NCBI RefSeq assembly: GCF_002266435.3
Contig: NZ_CP029426.2
Coordinates: 2,758,001-2,822,000 of the forward strand
Direction of reading: 5' to 3'
From: Bradyrhizobium amphicarpaeae
GTDB taxonomy: Bacteria > Pseudomonadota > Alphaproteobacteria > Rhizobiales > Xanthobacteraceae
DNA: 64,000 bases
The notes below the pieces were generated by a model, which made no database searches, was not told the DNA's origin, and saw nothing but the letters and a program-made list of their open reading frames with translations. Below are positions 51,666 to 60,173 of the stretch, piece after piece. The first letter of the stretch is position 1. Every line of letters starts with the position of its first letter. Made by a program: the position numbers and the translations under genes.

Positions 51666-52919
51666 ATGAGCAAGTCTGTATTGCGGGGGCTGCGTGCCGC
51701 AGCCCTCACGGGGACGCTTGTCCTCGGATCACCCTTTGGACCACAAATGGCACTCGCGGCGGAAAATCCGATCAAGCTCGGCGTGCTTGAAGATCAGTCC
51801 GGCGATTTTGCCGCCGCGACGATCGGCAAGGTCCACGCCATCCAGCTCGCCACCGAAGAGATCAACAAGGCCGGCGGCATCATGGGGCGGCCGATCGAGC
51901 TCGTCGCTTACGATACGCAATCCGACAACACGCGCTACCAGGAGTTCATGCGGCGCGTCCTCCAGCGCGACAAGGTCGACGTCGTGTTTGCGGGCTTCTC
52001 CTCGGCCTCGCGCGAGGCGTACCGTCCGATCGTCGACCAGTTCAACGGCTTCGCTTTCTACAACAACCAGTACGAAGGCGGTGTCTGCGACGGCCACATG
52101 ATCGTGACAGGGGCGGTGCCCGAGCAGCAGTTCTCCACGCTCATCCCCTACATGATGGAGAAGTACGGCAAGAACGTCTACACGCTCGCAGCCGACTACA
52201 ATTTCGGTCAGATCTCGGCGGAATGGGTGCGCAAGATCGTCAAGGAGAACGGCGGCAAGATGGCCGGCGAGGAGTTCATCCCGCTCGGCGTGTCGCAATT
52301 CTCCCAGAGCATCCAGAACATCCAGAAGGCCAAGCCCGACTTCGTGGTCACCCTGCTGGTCGGCACCGCGCAGGCTTCCTATTACGAGCAGGCGGCCTCC
52401 GCCAACGTCAACCTGCCGATGGCCTCCTCGGTCAACGTCGGCCAGGGCTACGAGCACAAGCGCTTCAAGCCGCCGAGCCTGAAGGACATGTACGTCACCA
52501 CCAACTACATCGAGGAGATCGACTCGCCGAAGAGCAAGGCGTTCTACGCCAAGTTCAAGGCGAAATTCCCGAGCGAGCCCTACGTCAACCAGGAGGCGGA
52601 GAACTCCTACCTCGCCGTCTATCTCTACAAGCAGATGGCGGAGCGCGCGAAGTCGACCAAGCGCGAGGACATCCGCAAGGTGATTGCGATGGGCGACGTC
52701 TGCATGGACGCGCCGGAGGGCAAGGTCTGCATCGACCCGAAGAGCCAGCACATGTCGCACACGATCTATCTCGCCAAGGTCGGCGCCGACCATTCGATCT
52801 CCTTCCCGAAGACCTGGGAGGACATCAAGCCGTACTGGCTCGGTGAGGCCGGCTGCGATCTGACCAAGAAGGATCCGATGGCCCAGTACACGCCGTCGAA
52901 TCCGCCGCCGAAACCCTGA
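51666..52919 (+). CDS. Amide/urea-type ABC importer solute-binding protein
   Basis: A 417-residue periplasmic binding protein of the branched-chain type, similar to FmdD and UrtA. A signal peptide spans about residues 1-31 (ending ALAAE). The mature part has KLGVLEDQSGDFA, GGIMGRPIELVAYDTQSD and FYNNQYEGGVCDGHMI. AGGAG 8 bases upstream sets the start. It is followed by a strong stem-loop before the permease gene. The formamidase gene downstream suggests short-chain amides (formamide, acetamide) or urea as ligand. Confidence 0.88.
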   Translation: MSKSVLRGLRAAALTGTLVLGSPFGPQMALAAENPIKLGVLEDQSGDFAAATIGKVHAIQLATEEINKAGGIMGRPIELVAYDTQSDNTRYQEFMRRVLQRDKVDVVFAGFSSASREAYRPIVDQFNGFAFYNNQYEGGVCDGHMIVTGAVPEQQFSTLIPYMMEKYGKNVYTLAADYNFGQISAEWVRKIVKENGGKMAGEEFIPLGVSQFSQSIQNIQKAKPDFVVTLLVGTAQASYYEQAASANVNLPMASSVNVGQGYEHKRFKPPSLKDMYVTTNYIEEIDSPKSKAFYAKFKAKFPSEPYVNQEAENSYLAVYLYKQMAERAKSTKREDIRKVIAMGDVCMDAPEGKVCIDPKSQHMSHTIYLAKVGADHSISFPKTWEDIKPYWLGEAGCDLTKKDPMAQYTPSNPPPKP

Positions 52920-52927
52920 CGGCGACT

Positions 52928-52963
52928 GGTTGCCCCGGCGTTTCCCGGCACGCCGGGGCAACC
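52928..52963 (+). repeat. Intercistronic stem-loop after the binding-protein gene
   Basis: A perfect 13-bp inverted repeat, GGTTGCCCCGGCG (52928-52940) / CGCCGGGGCAACC (52951-52963), with a 10-base loop. No T-run follows. It lies between the binding-protein gene and the first permease gene. Such structures commonly protect the upstream message or reduce read-through, giving more binding protein than membrane subunits. Confidence 0.7.
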
Positions 52964-53013
52964 CTCTAACATCTGCGACGGCAGTGTCGCGCCTCCCACA
53001 TTCTGGTTGTTTC

Positions 53014-53886
53014 ATGGACCTTGCGACCCTCGTCTTCTCTGCGCTCTACCAATTCGGAGACGCCTTCGCGTTCCTGGTGCTCTCCGCCTGCGGGCTCGCA
53101 GTGATCTTCGGCATGATGGGCGTGATCAATCTCGCCCATGGCGAGTTCATCATGTGCGGTGCCTATGTGACGGCCGCCACCGTGCATGCCGGCCTGCCAT
53201 TGCCGCTCGGGATACTCGCCGGCACCATCGTGTCGGCGCTGGTCGGCGTCCTCGTGGAACTTGTGGTCATCCGCCATCTCTACGACCGGCCGCTCGACAC
53301 CATCGTCGCCACCTGGGGTCTCAGCCTGATCGCGACGCAGGGCACGCTGATCATGGTCGGTTCGACCATGGCGGGCGTCGGCACGCCGTTCGGCAGCTTT
53401 CAGGTCGGCGACTACTCCTATTCAATCTATCGCATCGTGCTATTCTGCGCCGCGCTCGGCGTGCTGGCTGGCCTCTATGCGCTGTTCAACTGGACCCGCT
53501 TCGGCGTGTTGGCGCGCGCCACCATCCAGGTGCCGCACATGGCCGCCGCGCTCGGTGTCGACACCCGCCTGATCTATAGCCTGACCTTCGCCTGCGGAGC
53601 GGGGCTCGCCGGCCTCGCCGGCGGTCTTTATGCCCCGACGATGACGCTGGTGCCTACCATGGGCGCGACCTTCATCATGGAGGCATTCGTCACCGTGGTG
53701 ATCGGCGGCGCCGACGTGTTCCTCGGCACGGCGCCGGCCGGCGGCCTGCTTGCGATCGTGAAGTCGGGGATGACGTCCTGGCAGGGGCAGCTGTTCGGCC
53801 AGATCGGCCTCCTCGTCGCCGTCATCATCGTCGTCCGGGTGCTGCCGAAGGGCATCTCCGGCTTCGTGCTGCGCGAGCGGACCTGA
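53014..53886 (+). CDS. Amide/urea-type ABC importer permease, LivH/UrtB type
   Basis: A 290-residue inner-membrane permease of the LivH class with about eight hydrophobic segments. It has GLAVIFGMMGVINLAHGEFIMCGAY (the LivH start motif, NLAHGEF), VIRHLYDRPLDTIVATWGLSLI and a C-terminal VVRVLPKGISG. It follows the binding-protein gene after a 94-base gap with a stem-loop. No clear ribosome binding site precedes the ATG. With the LivM-type permease it forms the channel. Confidence 0.88.
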   Translation: MDLATLVFSALYQFGDAFAFLVLSACGLAVIFGMMGVINLAHGEFIMCGAYVTAATVHAGLPLPLGILAGTIVSALVGVLVELVVIRHLYDRPLDTIVATWGLSLIATQGTLIMVGSTMAGVGTPFGSFQVGDYSYSIYRIVLFCAALGVLAGLYALFNWTRFGVLARATIQVPHMAAALGVDTRLIYSLTFACGAGLAGLAGGLYAPTMTLVPTMGATFIMEAFVTVVIGGADVFLGTAPAGGLLAIVKSGMTSWQGQLFGQIGLLVAVIIVVRVLPKGISGFVLRERT

Positions 53887-53900
53887 CGGGGGATGGCGTC

Positions 53901-54965
53901 GTGACCGGTTTTCTCTCGTTGTTTCGCCGTCTCGAAGGACCGCAGACCGTCGGTCGCGGTCCGGCCTTCTGGGGCCTGTTCGCCGTCGTGCTCGCCGTCG
54001 CACTGGCTTATCCGCTGGTGAGTGACGGCTACACCGTCGGCAACACCGTTTACTTCTTCGTCTGGGTGTTCATCGCTCTCAGCCTGTGCCTGATCTGGGG
54101 GTATGGCGGCTCGCTGTCCTTCGGCCAGACCGCCTTCTTCGGGATTGCGGGCTATGGCTATGGCATCCTCACCATCAATTTCGGCTCGGCCTATGGCTTC
54201 ACGCTGGTGGCGCTGGTGGCGGCCGTCGCGATCGCTGCGCTGTTCGCGGTCCTGCTCGGCTATTTCATGTTCTTCGGCCGCATCGCCGGTGTCTTCCTCG
54301 GCATCGTCACGCTCGCGGTGACCTTGATGCTGGAACGATTCATGGCTCAGACCGCGGGGCCGGAGTGGCGTATCGGCAGCGCGCGACTGAACGGCTTCAA
54401 CGGCATGAGCGGGATGCCGCCGTTGACCATACCCTGGCCGGGCGGGCCGATCGTGCTGTTCGCGGATGTCGGCCTCTATTACTTCGTGCTCGGTCTTCTC
54501 ATCTTCGTCTATCTGGGCCTGCGCATTCTGATGAACTCGTCGTTCGGCAACGTCATCGTCGCGATCCGGGAGAACCCGGAACGGGCGGAGATGCTGGGCT
54601 ACGACGTGCGCAAATACCAGCTTATCACCTTCGTTATCGGCGCGGCGCTCGCAGGCCTCTCCGGTGTGCTCTACACGGTGTGGGGACAATATATCACGCC
54701 GTCGAGCATGGGCATGACGGCGGCGGCATTGCCGCTGATCTGGGTCGCCGTCGGGGGCCGCAGCGATTTGACCTCGACCGTGATCGGCACGCTGATGGTA
54801 CTGGCTGCGTTCCAGGCGCTCACGATCTATGGCAGCCAATATGCGCTGGTCTTCATGGGCGTGCTACTGGTCCTCACGGTGCTGATCGCCCCGAACGGCC
54901 TCGTGCTCGGTGCGATGAATTGGCTCGGCAAGCTCGCCGCCCGCCTGACGCGGAGGGCCGGCTGA
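53901..54965 (+). CDS. Amide/urea-type ABC importer permease, LivM/UrtC type
   Basis: A 354-residue inner-membrane permease starting with GTG. It has LIWGYGGSLSFGQTAFFGIAGYGYGI (GGSLSFGQ is the LivM hallmark), AIRENPERAEMLGYDV and LTSTVIGTLMV. About nine or ten hydrophobic segments are visible. Its TGA shares one base with the ATPase ATG. It pairs with the LivH-type permease. Confidence 0.88.
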   Translation: MTGFLSLFRRLEGPQTVGRGPAFWGLFAVVLAVALAYPLVSDGYTVGNTVYFFVWVFIALSLCLIWGYGGSLSFGQTAFFGIAGYGYGILTINFGSAYGFTLVALVAAVAIAALFAVLLGYFMFFGRIAGVFLGIVTLAVTLMLERFMAQTAGPEWRIGSARLNGFNGMSGMPPLTIPWPGGPIVLFADVGLYYFVLGLLIFVYLGLRILMNSSFGNVIVAIRENPERAEMLGYDVRKYQLITFVIGAALAGLSGVLYTVWGQYITPSSMGMTAAALPLIWVAVGGRSDLTSTVIGTLMVLAAFQALTIYGSQYALVFMGVLLVLTVLIAPNGLVLGAMNWLGKLAARLTRRAG

Positions 54966-55681
54966 TGTCGCTGCTCGAATTGCGCAAGCTGAACAAGCAT
55001 TTCGGCGGGTTGCACGTCACCAACGCCGTCGACCTCACGCTGCAGCCCGGCGAGATCCATTGCCTGATCGGCCCGAACGGCGCCGGCAAGAGCACGCTGT
55101 TCCGCCTGATCTTGGGTGAGCATCATCCCGGCAGCGGCGAAATTCTCTTCGCCGGGGAGAACATCACCTCTCTGAAATCCTTTGCGCGAATTCATCGCGG
55201 CCTCTCGGTCAAATTCCAGGTGCCCGGCGTATTCAAGGGCCTGTCGGTCCGCCAGAACCTCGAGATCGCGCTTCAGAGCCGTCATCGCGGCGCCGAGCTC
55301 GAAGCGGAGATCGACCGGCTGCTCGCTTTCCTCGGGCTCAAGTCCGAGCAGGCCCAGGCTGCCGGCAATCTCAGCCATGGCCAGAAGCAATGGCTCGAGA
55401 TCGGCATGGCGATCAGCCTGAAGCCGCGCCTGCTGCTGCTGGACGAGCCGACGGCTGGCATGTCGCCGGAGGAAACCCATCTGACCGGAGAGATGGTGCA
55501 GCGGCTCAATGCGGACGGCATGACGGTGCTCGCGATCGAGCATGACATGACCTTCGTTCGCCAGGTCGCCCAGCGCGTGACCGTGTTGCATCTCGGCCAG
55601 GTCTTCGCGCAGGGCTCGATCGACGAGATCGTGGCGGATGAACGTGTTGCGGCGATCTATCTGGGGCAGGCCCATGCTTGA
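54965..55681 (+). CDS. Amide/urea-type ABC importer ATPase, LivG/UrtD type
   Basis: A 238-residue ATPase. It has LNKHFGGLHVTNAVDLTL, Walker A GPNGAGKST (about residues 37-45), signature LSHGQKQWLEIGMA and Walker B LLLLDEPTAGMSPEE. The LSHGQKQ form and the PTAGMS ending are typical of UrtD and amide importers rather than LivG. It overlaps the second ATPase gene by 8 bases. Confidence 0.9.
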   Translation: MSLLELRKLNKHFGGLHVTNAVDLTLQPGEIHCLIGPNGAGKSTLFRLILGEHHPGSGEILFAGENITSLKSFARIHRGLSVKFQVPGVFKGLSVRQNLEIALQSRHRGAELEAEIDRLLAFLGLKSEQAQAAGNLSHGQKQWLEIGMAISLKPRLLLLDEPTAGMSPEETHLTGEMVQRLNADGMTVLAIEHDMTFVRQVAQRVTVLHLGQVFAQGSIDEIVADERVAAIYLGQAHA

Positions 55682-56402
55682 TGTGCCACGCAAGGAAGTG
55701 ATCCTCTCGACGCTGGCCTTGCGCGCCGGCTATGGCGGCAAGCCCGTGCTCCAGGGCCTCGAGATCGAGGTGCGGGAAGGCGAGATCGTCGCCGTCATCG
55801 GACGCAACGGCGTCGGCAAATCCACGCTGATGAAGAGCCTGATCGGGCTCGTGCCGGCGATGAGCGGCTCGATCGTCTACCGCGGCGAGGCTGTGGATTC
55901 CCTGCCGGCGCACAAGCGGGCGCGCCTCGGCATGGGCTATGTGCCGCAGGGACGCGACGTGTTTCCACGGCTGACCGTCGGCGAGAACGTCGCGGTCGGC
56001 GCCGCGATCAAGGGCGGCGGCATTCCCGAAGCGGGCCGACGCAGGATCGTCGAGGCGTTTCCGATCCTCGCCGAACGCTGGCACCAGCGCGCCGGCACCA
56101 TGTCGGGCGGCCAGCAGCAGCAACTCGCGATCGGACGGGTCTTGATCGCAGACCCCAATCTCATCCTGCTCGATGAGCCGTCTGAAGGTATCCAGCCCAA
56201 CATCGTCCAGGATATCGCGCGCAACATGGTCGAGCTCAACCGCAGCACGGGCGTGACCATCATTCTGGTCGAGCAGAACCTCGACATGATCCGCGCCATG
56301 GCGCAGCGCTGCTACGTCATGGACAAGGGCCGCATCGTCGCAAGTCTCGACCGCTCGGCGCTCGACGACGTGGCGGAGATGCGCCGGCACCTCGCGGTCT
56401 AG
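55674..56402 (+). CDS. Amide/urea-type ABC importer ATPase, LivF/UrtE type
   Basis: A 242-residue ATPase. It has GYGGKPVLQGLEIEV, Walker A GRNGVGKST, MGYVPQGRDVFPRLTVGENV, signature MSGGQQQQLAIGR and Walker B LILLDEPSEGIQPNIV. The DEPSEGIQP ending is the UrtE/FmdF form. The ATG at 55674 lies inside the preceding gene, so the two ATPases are coupled. It completes the five-part importer. Confidence 0.9.
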   Translation: MLDVPRKEVILSTLALRAGYGGKPVLQGLEIEVREGEIVAVIGRNGVGKSTLMKSLIGLVPAMSGSIVYRGEAVDSLPAHKRARLGMGYVPQGRDVFPRLTVGENVAVGAAIKGGGIPEAGRRRIVEAFPILAERWHQRAGTMSGGQQQQLAIGRVLIADPNLILLDEPSEGIQPNIVQDIARNMVELNRSTGVTIILVEQNLDMIRAMAQRCYVMDKGRIVASLDRSALDDVAEMRRHLAV

Positions 56403-56426
56403 ACAGTCCAACCAAGGAGAACAGCA

Positions 56427-57416
56427 ATGGCCTGGCAAAACGAGTCGATCATGGCACGCAAAGGCGTCGCCAAGGGCGCGCGCGGCAAAGAATATACGAT
56501 CACGGAGAGCGAGCAGGGCAAGTATCACTATGTCTACGGCCCCTACGTGAATCCGGTGCTGACCGTGGATCCGGGAGCGGTCGTCGCCGCCGAGACCCAC
56601 GACGCGTTCGAGGGCGCCATCAAGCACGAAACCGACAGCCCGTCGAAGATTCTCAACTTTCCGTTCCTCAATCCGCAGAATGGACCGATCCACGTCAACG
56701 GCGCCGAAAAGGGCGACACGCTCGCGGTCTATATCGAGAGCATCGTGCCGCGCGGGCCGCAGCCCTGCGGCACCACCGTGGTCATGCCGGACTTCGGCGG
56801 CCTCGTCAGCACGGGGCAGACCGCGCTGCTCAACCCGGCGCTGCCCGAACGGGTCAAGAAGCTGGTGATCGACGCCAAGACCGGTACCAAATGGAACGAA
56901 AAGATCACGCTGCCCTATGAGCCGTTCATCGGCACCATCGGAACGTCGCCGGAGATCGAGGCGATCTCCTCGCTCGTCCCCGATTATTACGGAGGAAACA
57001 TGGACCTGCCGGACGTCGGTGTCGGCGCCATCGTCTACCTGCCGGTCAACACCAAGGGCGCGCTGCTCTATCTCGGCGATTGCCATGCCGCGCAGGGGGA
57101 CGGCGAGCTCTGCGGCGTTGCGATCGAGCATCCAACCGTGACCACGGTCCAGGTCGATCTTATCAAGGGCTGGACGATCGCCTGGCCGCGGCTCGAGACT
57201 AAGGACTTCATCATGACCATCGGCTCGGCCCGGCCGATGGAGGATGCCGCGCGCATCGCCTATCGCGAGCTGTGCCGCTGGATGGCGGCGGACTACGGTT
57301 TCGAGGAGATCGACGCCTACATGCTGCTGACCCAGGCCGGCCGGGTGCGTCTCGGCAACATGGTCGATCCGAAATACACGCTCGGCGCCTCCATCAAGAA
57401 ATCCTATCTCGTGTGA
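56427..57416 (+). CDS. fmdA: Formamidase (acetamidase/formamidase family)
   Basis: A 329-residue member of the acetamidase/formamidase family, which hydrolyses formamide or acetamide to the acid and ammonia in the cytoplasm. Motifs include VAAETHDAFEGAI, HVNGAEKGDTLAVYIE, YYGGNMDLPDVG and LLYLGDCHAAQGDGELCG, the last two with conserved His and Asp residues. AAGGAG 7 bases upstream sets the start. It directly follows the importer genes, so the transported amide is probably its substrate. Length is somewhat shorter than the Methylophilus enzyme (about 400 residues). Confidence 0.87.
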   Translation: MAWQNESIMARKGVAKGARGKEYTITESEQGKYHYVYGPYVNPVLTVDPGAVVAAETHDAFEGAIKHETDSPSKILNFPFLNPQNGPIHVNGAEKGDTLAVYIESIVPRGPQPCGTTVVMPDFGGLVSTGQTALLNPALPERVKKLVIDAKTGTKWNEKITLPYEPFIGTIGTSPEIEAISSLVPDYYGGNMDLPDVGVGAIVYLPVNTKGALLYLGDCHAAQGDGELCGVAIEHPTVTTVQVDLIKGWTIAWPRLETKDFIMTIGSARPMEDAARIAYRELCRWMAADYGFEEIDAYMLLTQAGRVRLGNMVDPKYTLGASIKKSYLV

Positions 57417-57430
57417 GGACCGGCGAGGTC

Positions 57431-59170
57431 ATGAGACGCATCCACAAGGTCGCCGCCGTTCAGTTCGAGCCGACCATGTTCGAGAAGGAGCGCAACATCG
57501 CGCGCCTGCTCGAACTCTGCGAACAGGCGGCGGCGGCCGGTGCCAAGCTGATCGTCACGCCGGAAATGGGGACGACCGGCTATTGCTGGTTCGACCGTGC
57601 CGAGGTCGCGCCGTTCGTCGAGACAATCCCGGGGCCGAGCACGGACCGCTTCGCGGCGCTCGCGCGCCAGCATGACTGCTACATCGTGGTCGGCATGCCG
57701 GAGGTCGACGAGGACGGCATCTATTTCAACTCAGCCGTCCTGATCGGGCCCGACGGCATTGTCGGCCGCCACCGCAAGACGCATCCTTACATCTCGGAGC
57801 CGAAATGGGCGGCGGCAGGCGATTTGCACAACCAGGTGTTCGAGACGCCGATCGGGCGGATCGCGCTGCTGATCTGCATGGACATCCATTTCGTTGAAAC
57901 CGCGCGGCTGATGGCGCTCGGCGGCGCCGACGTCATCTGCCATATCTCGAACTGGCTGGCCGAGCGCACGCCGGCGCCATATTGGATCAGCCGCGCCTTC
58001 GAGAACGGCTGCTACGTCATCGAGAGCAACCGCTGGGGCTTGGAGCGCACGGTGCAGTTCAGCGGTGGAAGCTGCGTGATCGCGCCGGACGGGGAGGTGA
58101 TTGCGGTGCTCGACAACGGCGACGGGATCTTGCTGTCCGAGATCGACCTCGACGTCGCGCGCGCGCGCCGCGTGCTCGGCGAGACCGTGTTTGCGCAGCG
58201 CCGTCCCGAGCTTTATCCGGAACTGCTGACCGATACCTTCAGCTGGAACCCGCGCGATTTCTTTGGCCTCTATGGCCATCAGCCGTGGCCGACGGGCAAA
58301 ACGTCGCAAGTCAGCGTCGCGCAATTTGCACCTCGCGATGACGCCAGCCAAAACCTCGGGGAGATCGCAGTGCTCGCGCGCAAGGCCAGGGACGAGGGTG
58401 CGGAGCTCGTCGTCTTTCCGGAGCTTGCCCTGACGGGACTTGCCGATCCCGCGGCATCGGCGCAACCGATACCGGGACCGGCGACCGGCAGCCTCGTCGC
58501 GCTTGCAACGGAGCTTGACCTCTACCTCGTCTGCGGCCTCGCCGAGCGCGACGGCGATCTGGTCTACAACAGCGCCTGCCTTGTGTCGCCGGATGGGGAC
58601 GTCTCGGTCTATCGCAAGGCGCATCTCACCGCCAATGAGCGAAGCTGGGCCACCGCAGGTGACGGCTGGACCGTCGTGGACACGCCGATCGGGCGGATCG
58701 GGTTGTTGATCGGTCATGACGCGTCGTTCCCGGAAGCGGGCCGGGTGCTGGCGCTGCGCGGCTGTGATCTCATCGCGTGTCCCGCCGCGATCAAGGGACG
58801 CTTCAGTTCGTCGCATGCCGGCACGGAGGTCCTGCAGCCGAAGCCGATACCGACGGGCCCGGATCCGCATCACTGGCATCATTTCCGTGTTCGTGCCGGC
58901 GAAAACAACCTGTTCTTCGCTTTCGCCAATATCGCCGATCCAGAACGTGGCTATCCCGGGCTGAGCGGCGTGTTCGGTCCTGACACGTTCGCGTTTCCGC
59001 GGCGTGAGGCGATCGCGGCCGGCGGCACGGGCCTTGCAACCGCGCTGGTCGACACCACCAATCTCGACAGCGTCTATCCGACCAACGTCGTGCGGCGAAA
59101 GGATCTGGTTTCGATGCGCATGCCGCACAGCTATCGTGGATTGGTGAGGGCCGCCGCGACCAATTACTGA
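57431..59170 (+). CDS. Tandem nitrilase-superfamily protein with inactive second domain
   Basis: A 579-residue chain with two complete nitrilase folds. Domain 1 (about 5-275) has Glu45 in TPEMGTTGY, Lys116 in GRHRKTHPY and Cys149 in LLICMDIHF, a full catalytic triad. Domain 2 (about 293-570) keeps Glu331 in FPELALTG and Lys396 in VYRKAHL, but the cysteine position is Gly428 in LLIGHDASFPE. The second domain is therefore probably non-catalytic and may be structural or regulatory. The usual family length is 260-320 residues per domain. It lies 14 bases after the formamidase gene, so an amide or carbamoyl substrate is likely. Confidence 0.85.
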   Translation: MRRIHKVAAVQFEPTMFEKERNIARLLELCEQAAAAGAKLIVTPEMGTTGYCWFDRAEVAPFVETIPGPSTDRFAALARQHDCYIVVGMPEVDEDGIYFNSAVLIGPDGIVGRHRKTHPYISEPKWAAAGDLHNQVFETPIGRIALLICMDIHFVETARLMALGGADVICHISNWLAERTPAPYWISRAFENGCYVIESNRWGLERTVQFSGGSCVIAPDGEVIAVLDNGDGILLSEIDLDVARARRVLGETVFAQRRPELYPELLTDTFSWNPRDFFGLYGHQPWPTGKTSQVSVAQFAPRDDASQNLGEIAVLARKARDEGAELVVFPELALTGLADPAASAQPIPGPATGSLVALATELDLYLVCGLAERDGDLVYNSACLVSPDGDVSVYRKAHLTANERSWATAGDGWTVVDTPIGRIGLLIGHDASFPEAGRVLALRGCDLIACPAAIKGRFSSSHAGTEVLQPKPIPTGPDPHHWHHFRVRAGENNLFFAFANIADPERGYPGLSGVFGPDTFAFPRREAIAAGGTGLATALVDTTNLDSVYPTNVVRRKDLVSMRMPHSYRGLVRAAATNY

Positions 59171-59191
59171 ACCAGGAAAAGGAATCGGACC

Positions 59192-59953
59192 ATGGATCTC
59201 GGACTCAAAGGCGCCAAGGTTCTCGTCACGGGAAGTACCAAGGGGATCGGCCGCGCGATCGTCGAGACATTTGCTGCCGAAGGCGCCGATGTCGGCGTAT
59301 GCTCCCGCAATCAGGCCGAGGTCGAGAGCACGGTTGCCGCGCTTAAGGCCAAAGGCGTCGCTGCCTATGGCGGAGCGGTGGACGTCGCCGACGCGGCTGC
59401 GCTGAAAGCCTGGGTTGTCGACATGGCGACCAAATTGGGCGGGATCGACGTCGTCGTGGCGAATGTGAGCGCGCTTGCGATCGGGCAGGACGACGAGAGC
59501 TGGGAGAAGGAGTTCTCGACCGACATGATGGGTACGGTCCGGCTGGTGAATGCGGCCATGCCCTATCTGGAGAAGAGCGGCGCCGGTGCGATCGTCGCCA
59601 TATCGAGCGTCTCCGGGCGCGAGGTCGATTTCGCGGCCGGTCCCTACGGCACCTTCAAGGCCGCCATCATCCACTACACGCAAGGCCTCGCCAATCAGCT
59701 CGCACACAAGGGCATCCGTGCCAACACGGTCTCGCCGGGCAACACCTATTTCGAAGGCGGCGTCTGGAACACGATCAAGGACAACAATCCCGAGCTCTAC
59801 AAATCGGCGCTTGCGCTCAATCCCACGGGCCGGATGGGGACCCCGCAGGAGATGGCCAACGCGGTCGTGTTTCTCGCAAGTCGAGCCGCTAGCTTCATCA
59901 CGGGAACGAACCTCGTCGTCGACGGTGCCCTGACGCGCGGTGTGCAATTCTGA
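59192..59953 (+). CDS. Short-chain dehydrogenase/reductase
   Basis: A 253-residue classical SDR. It has TGSTKGIGRAIVETFA at the N-terminus, a variant of the NNAG motif (VANVSA), the catalytic pair in YGTFKAA, and the closing GTNLVVDGALTRGV. AAGGAA precedes the ATG. It lies 21 bases after the tandem nitrilase gene and ends the amide operon as far as can be seen. A redox step on the acid released by the amidases is possible, but no substrate is suggested by sequence. Confidence 0.85.
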   Translation: MDLGLKGAKVLVTGSTKGIGRAIVETFAAEGADVGVCSRNQAEVESTVAALKAKGVAAYGGAVDVADAAALKAWVVDMATKLGGIDVVVANVSALAIGQDDESWEKEFSTDMMGTVRLVNAAMPYLEKSGAGAIVAISSVSGREVDFAAGPYGTFKAAIIHYTQGLANQLAHKGIRANTVSPGNTYFEGGVWNTIKDNNPELYKSALALNPTGRMGTPQEMANAVVFLASRAASFITGTNLVVDGALTRGVQF

Positions 59954-60173
59954 GGCGTTGCTGCATTCGCCGCGTTGCAGCCGGGAAGACGAACGCTGCT
60001 GACCGAGGACCACGTCCCGAATCCGGACGGAGCCTTGAGTCCCGCCGAGGATGCGGAGCGCGAGGGTGCGGCGCCTTGCCGCCCGCACGGTGCAGGGCAG
60101 CGATCTCCTCGGGCGGATTTTCAAGGCCGTTCAATCGTGTATGATGATTGGCACGGTCCTGAATCCGCAGAAG

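Noticed and set aside
57731..60124. A 797-codon minus-strand open frame across the tandem nitrilase and SDR genes.
   Set aside because: It is a mirror of strong plus-strand genes. Long antisense frames are common in GC-rich DNA, and the translation is Arg/His/Asp-rich without any domain.
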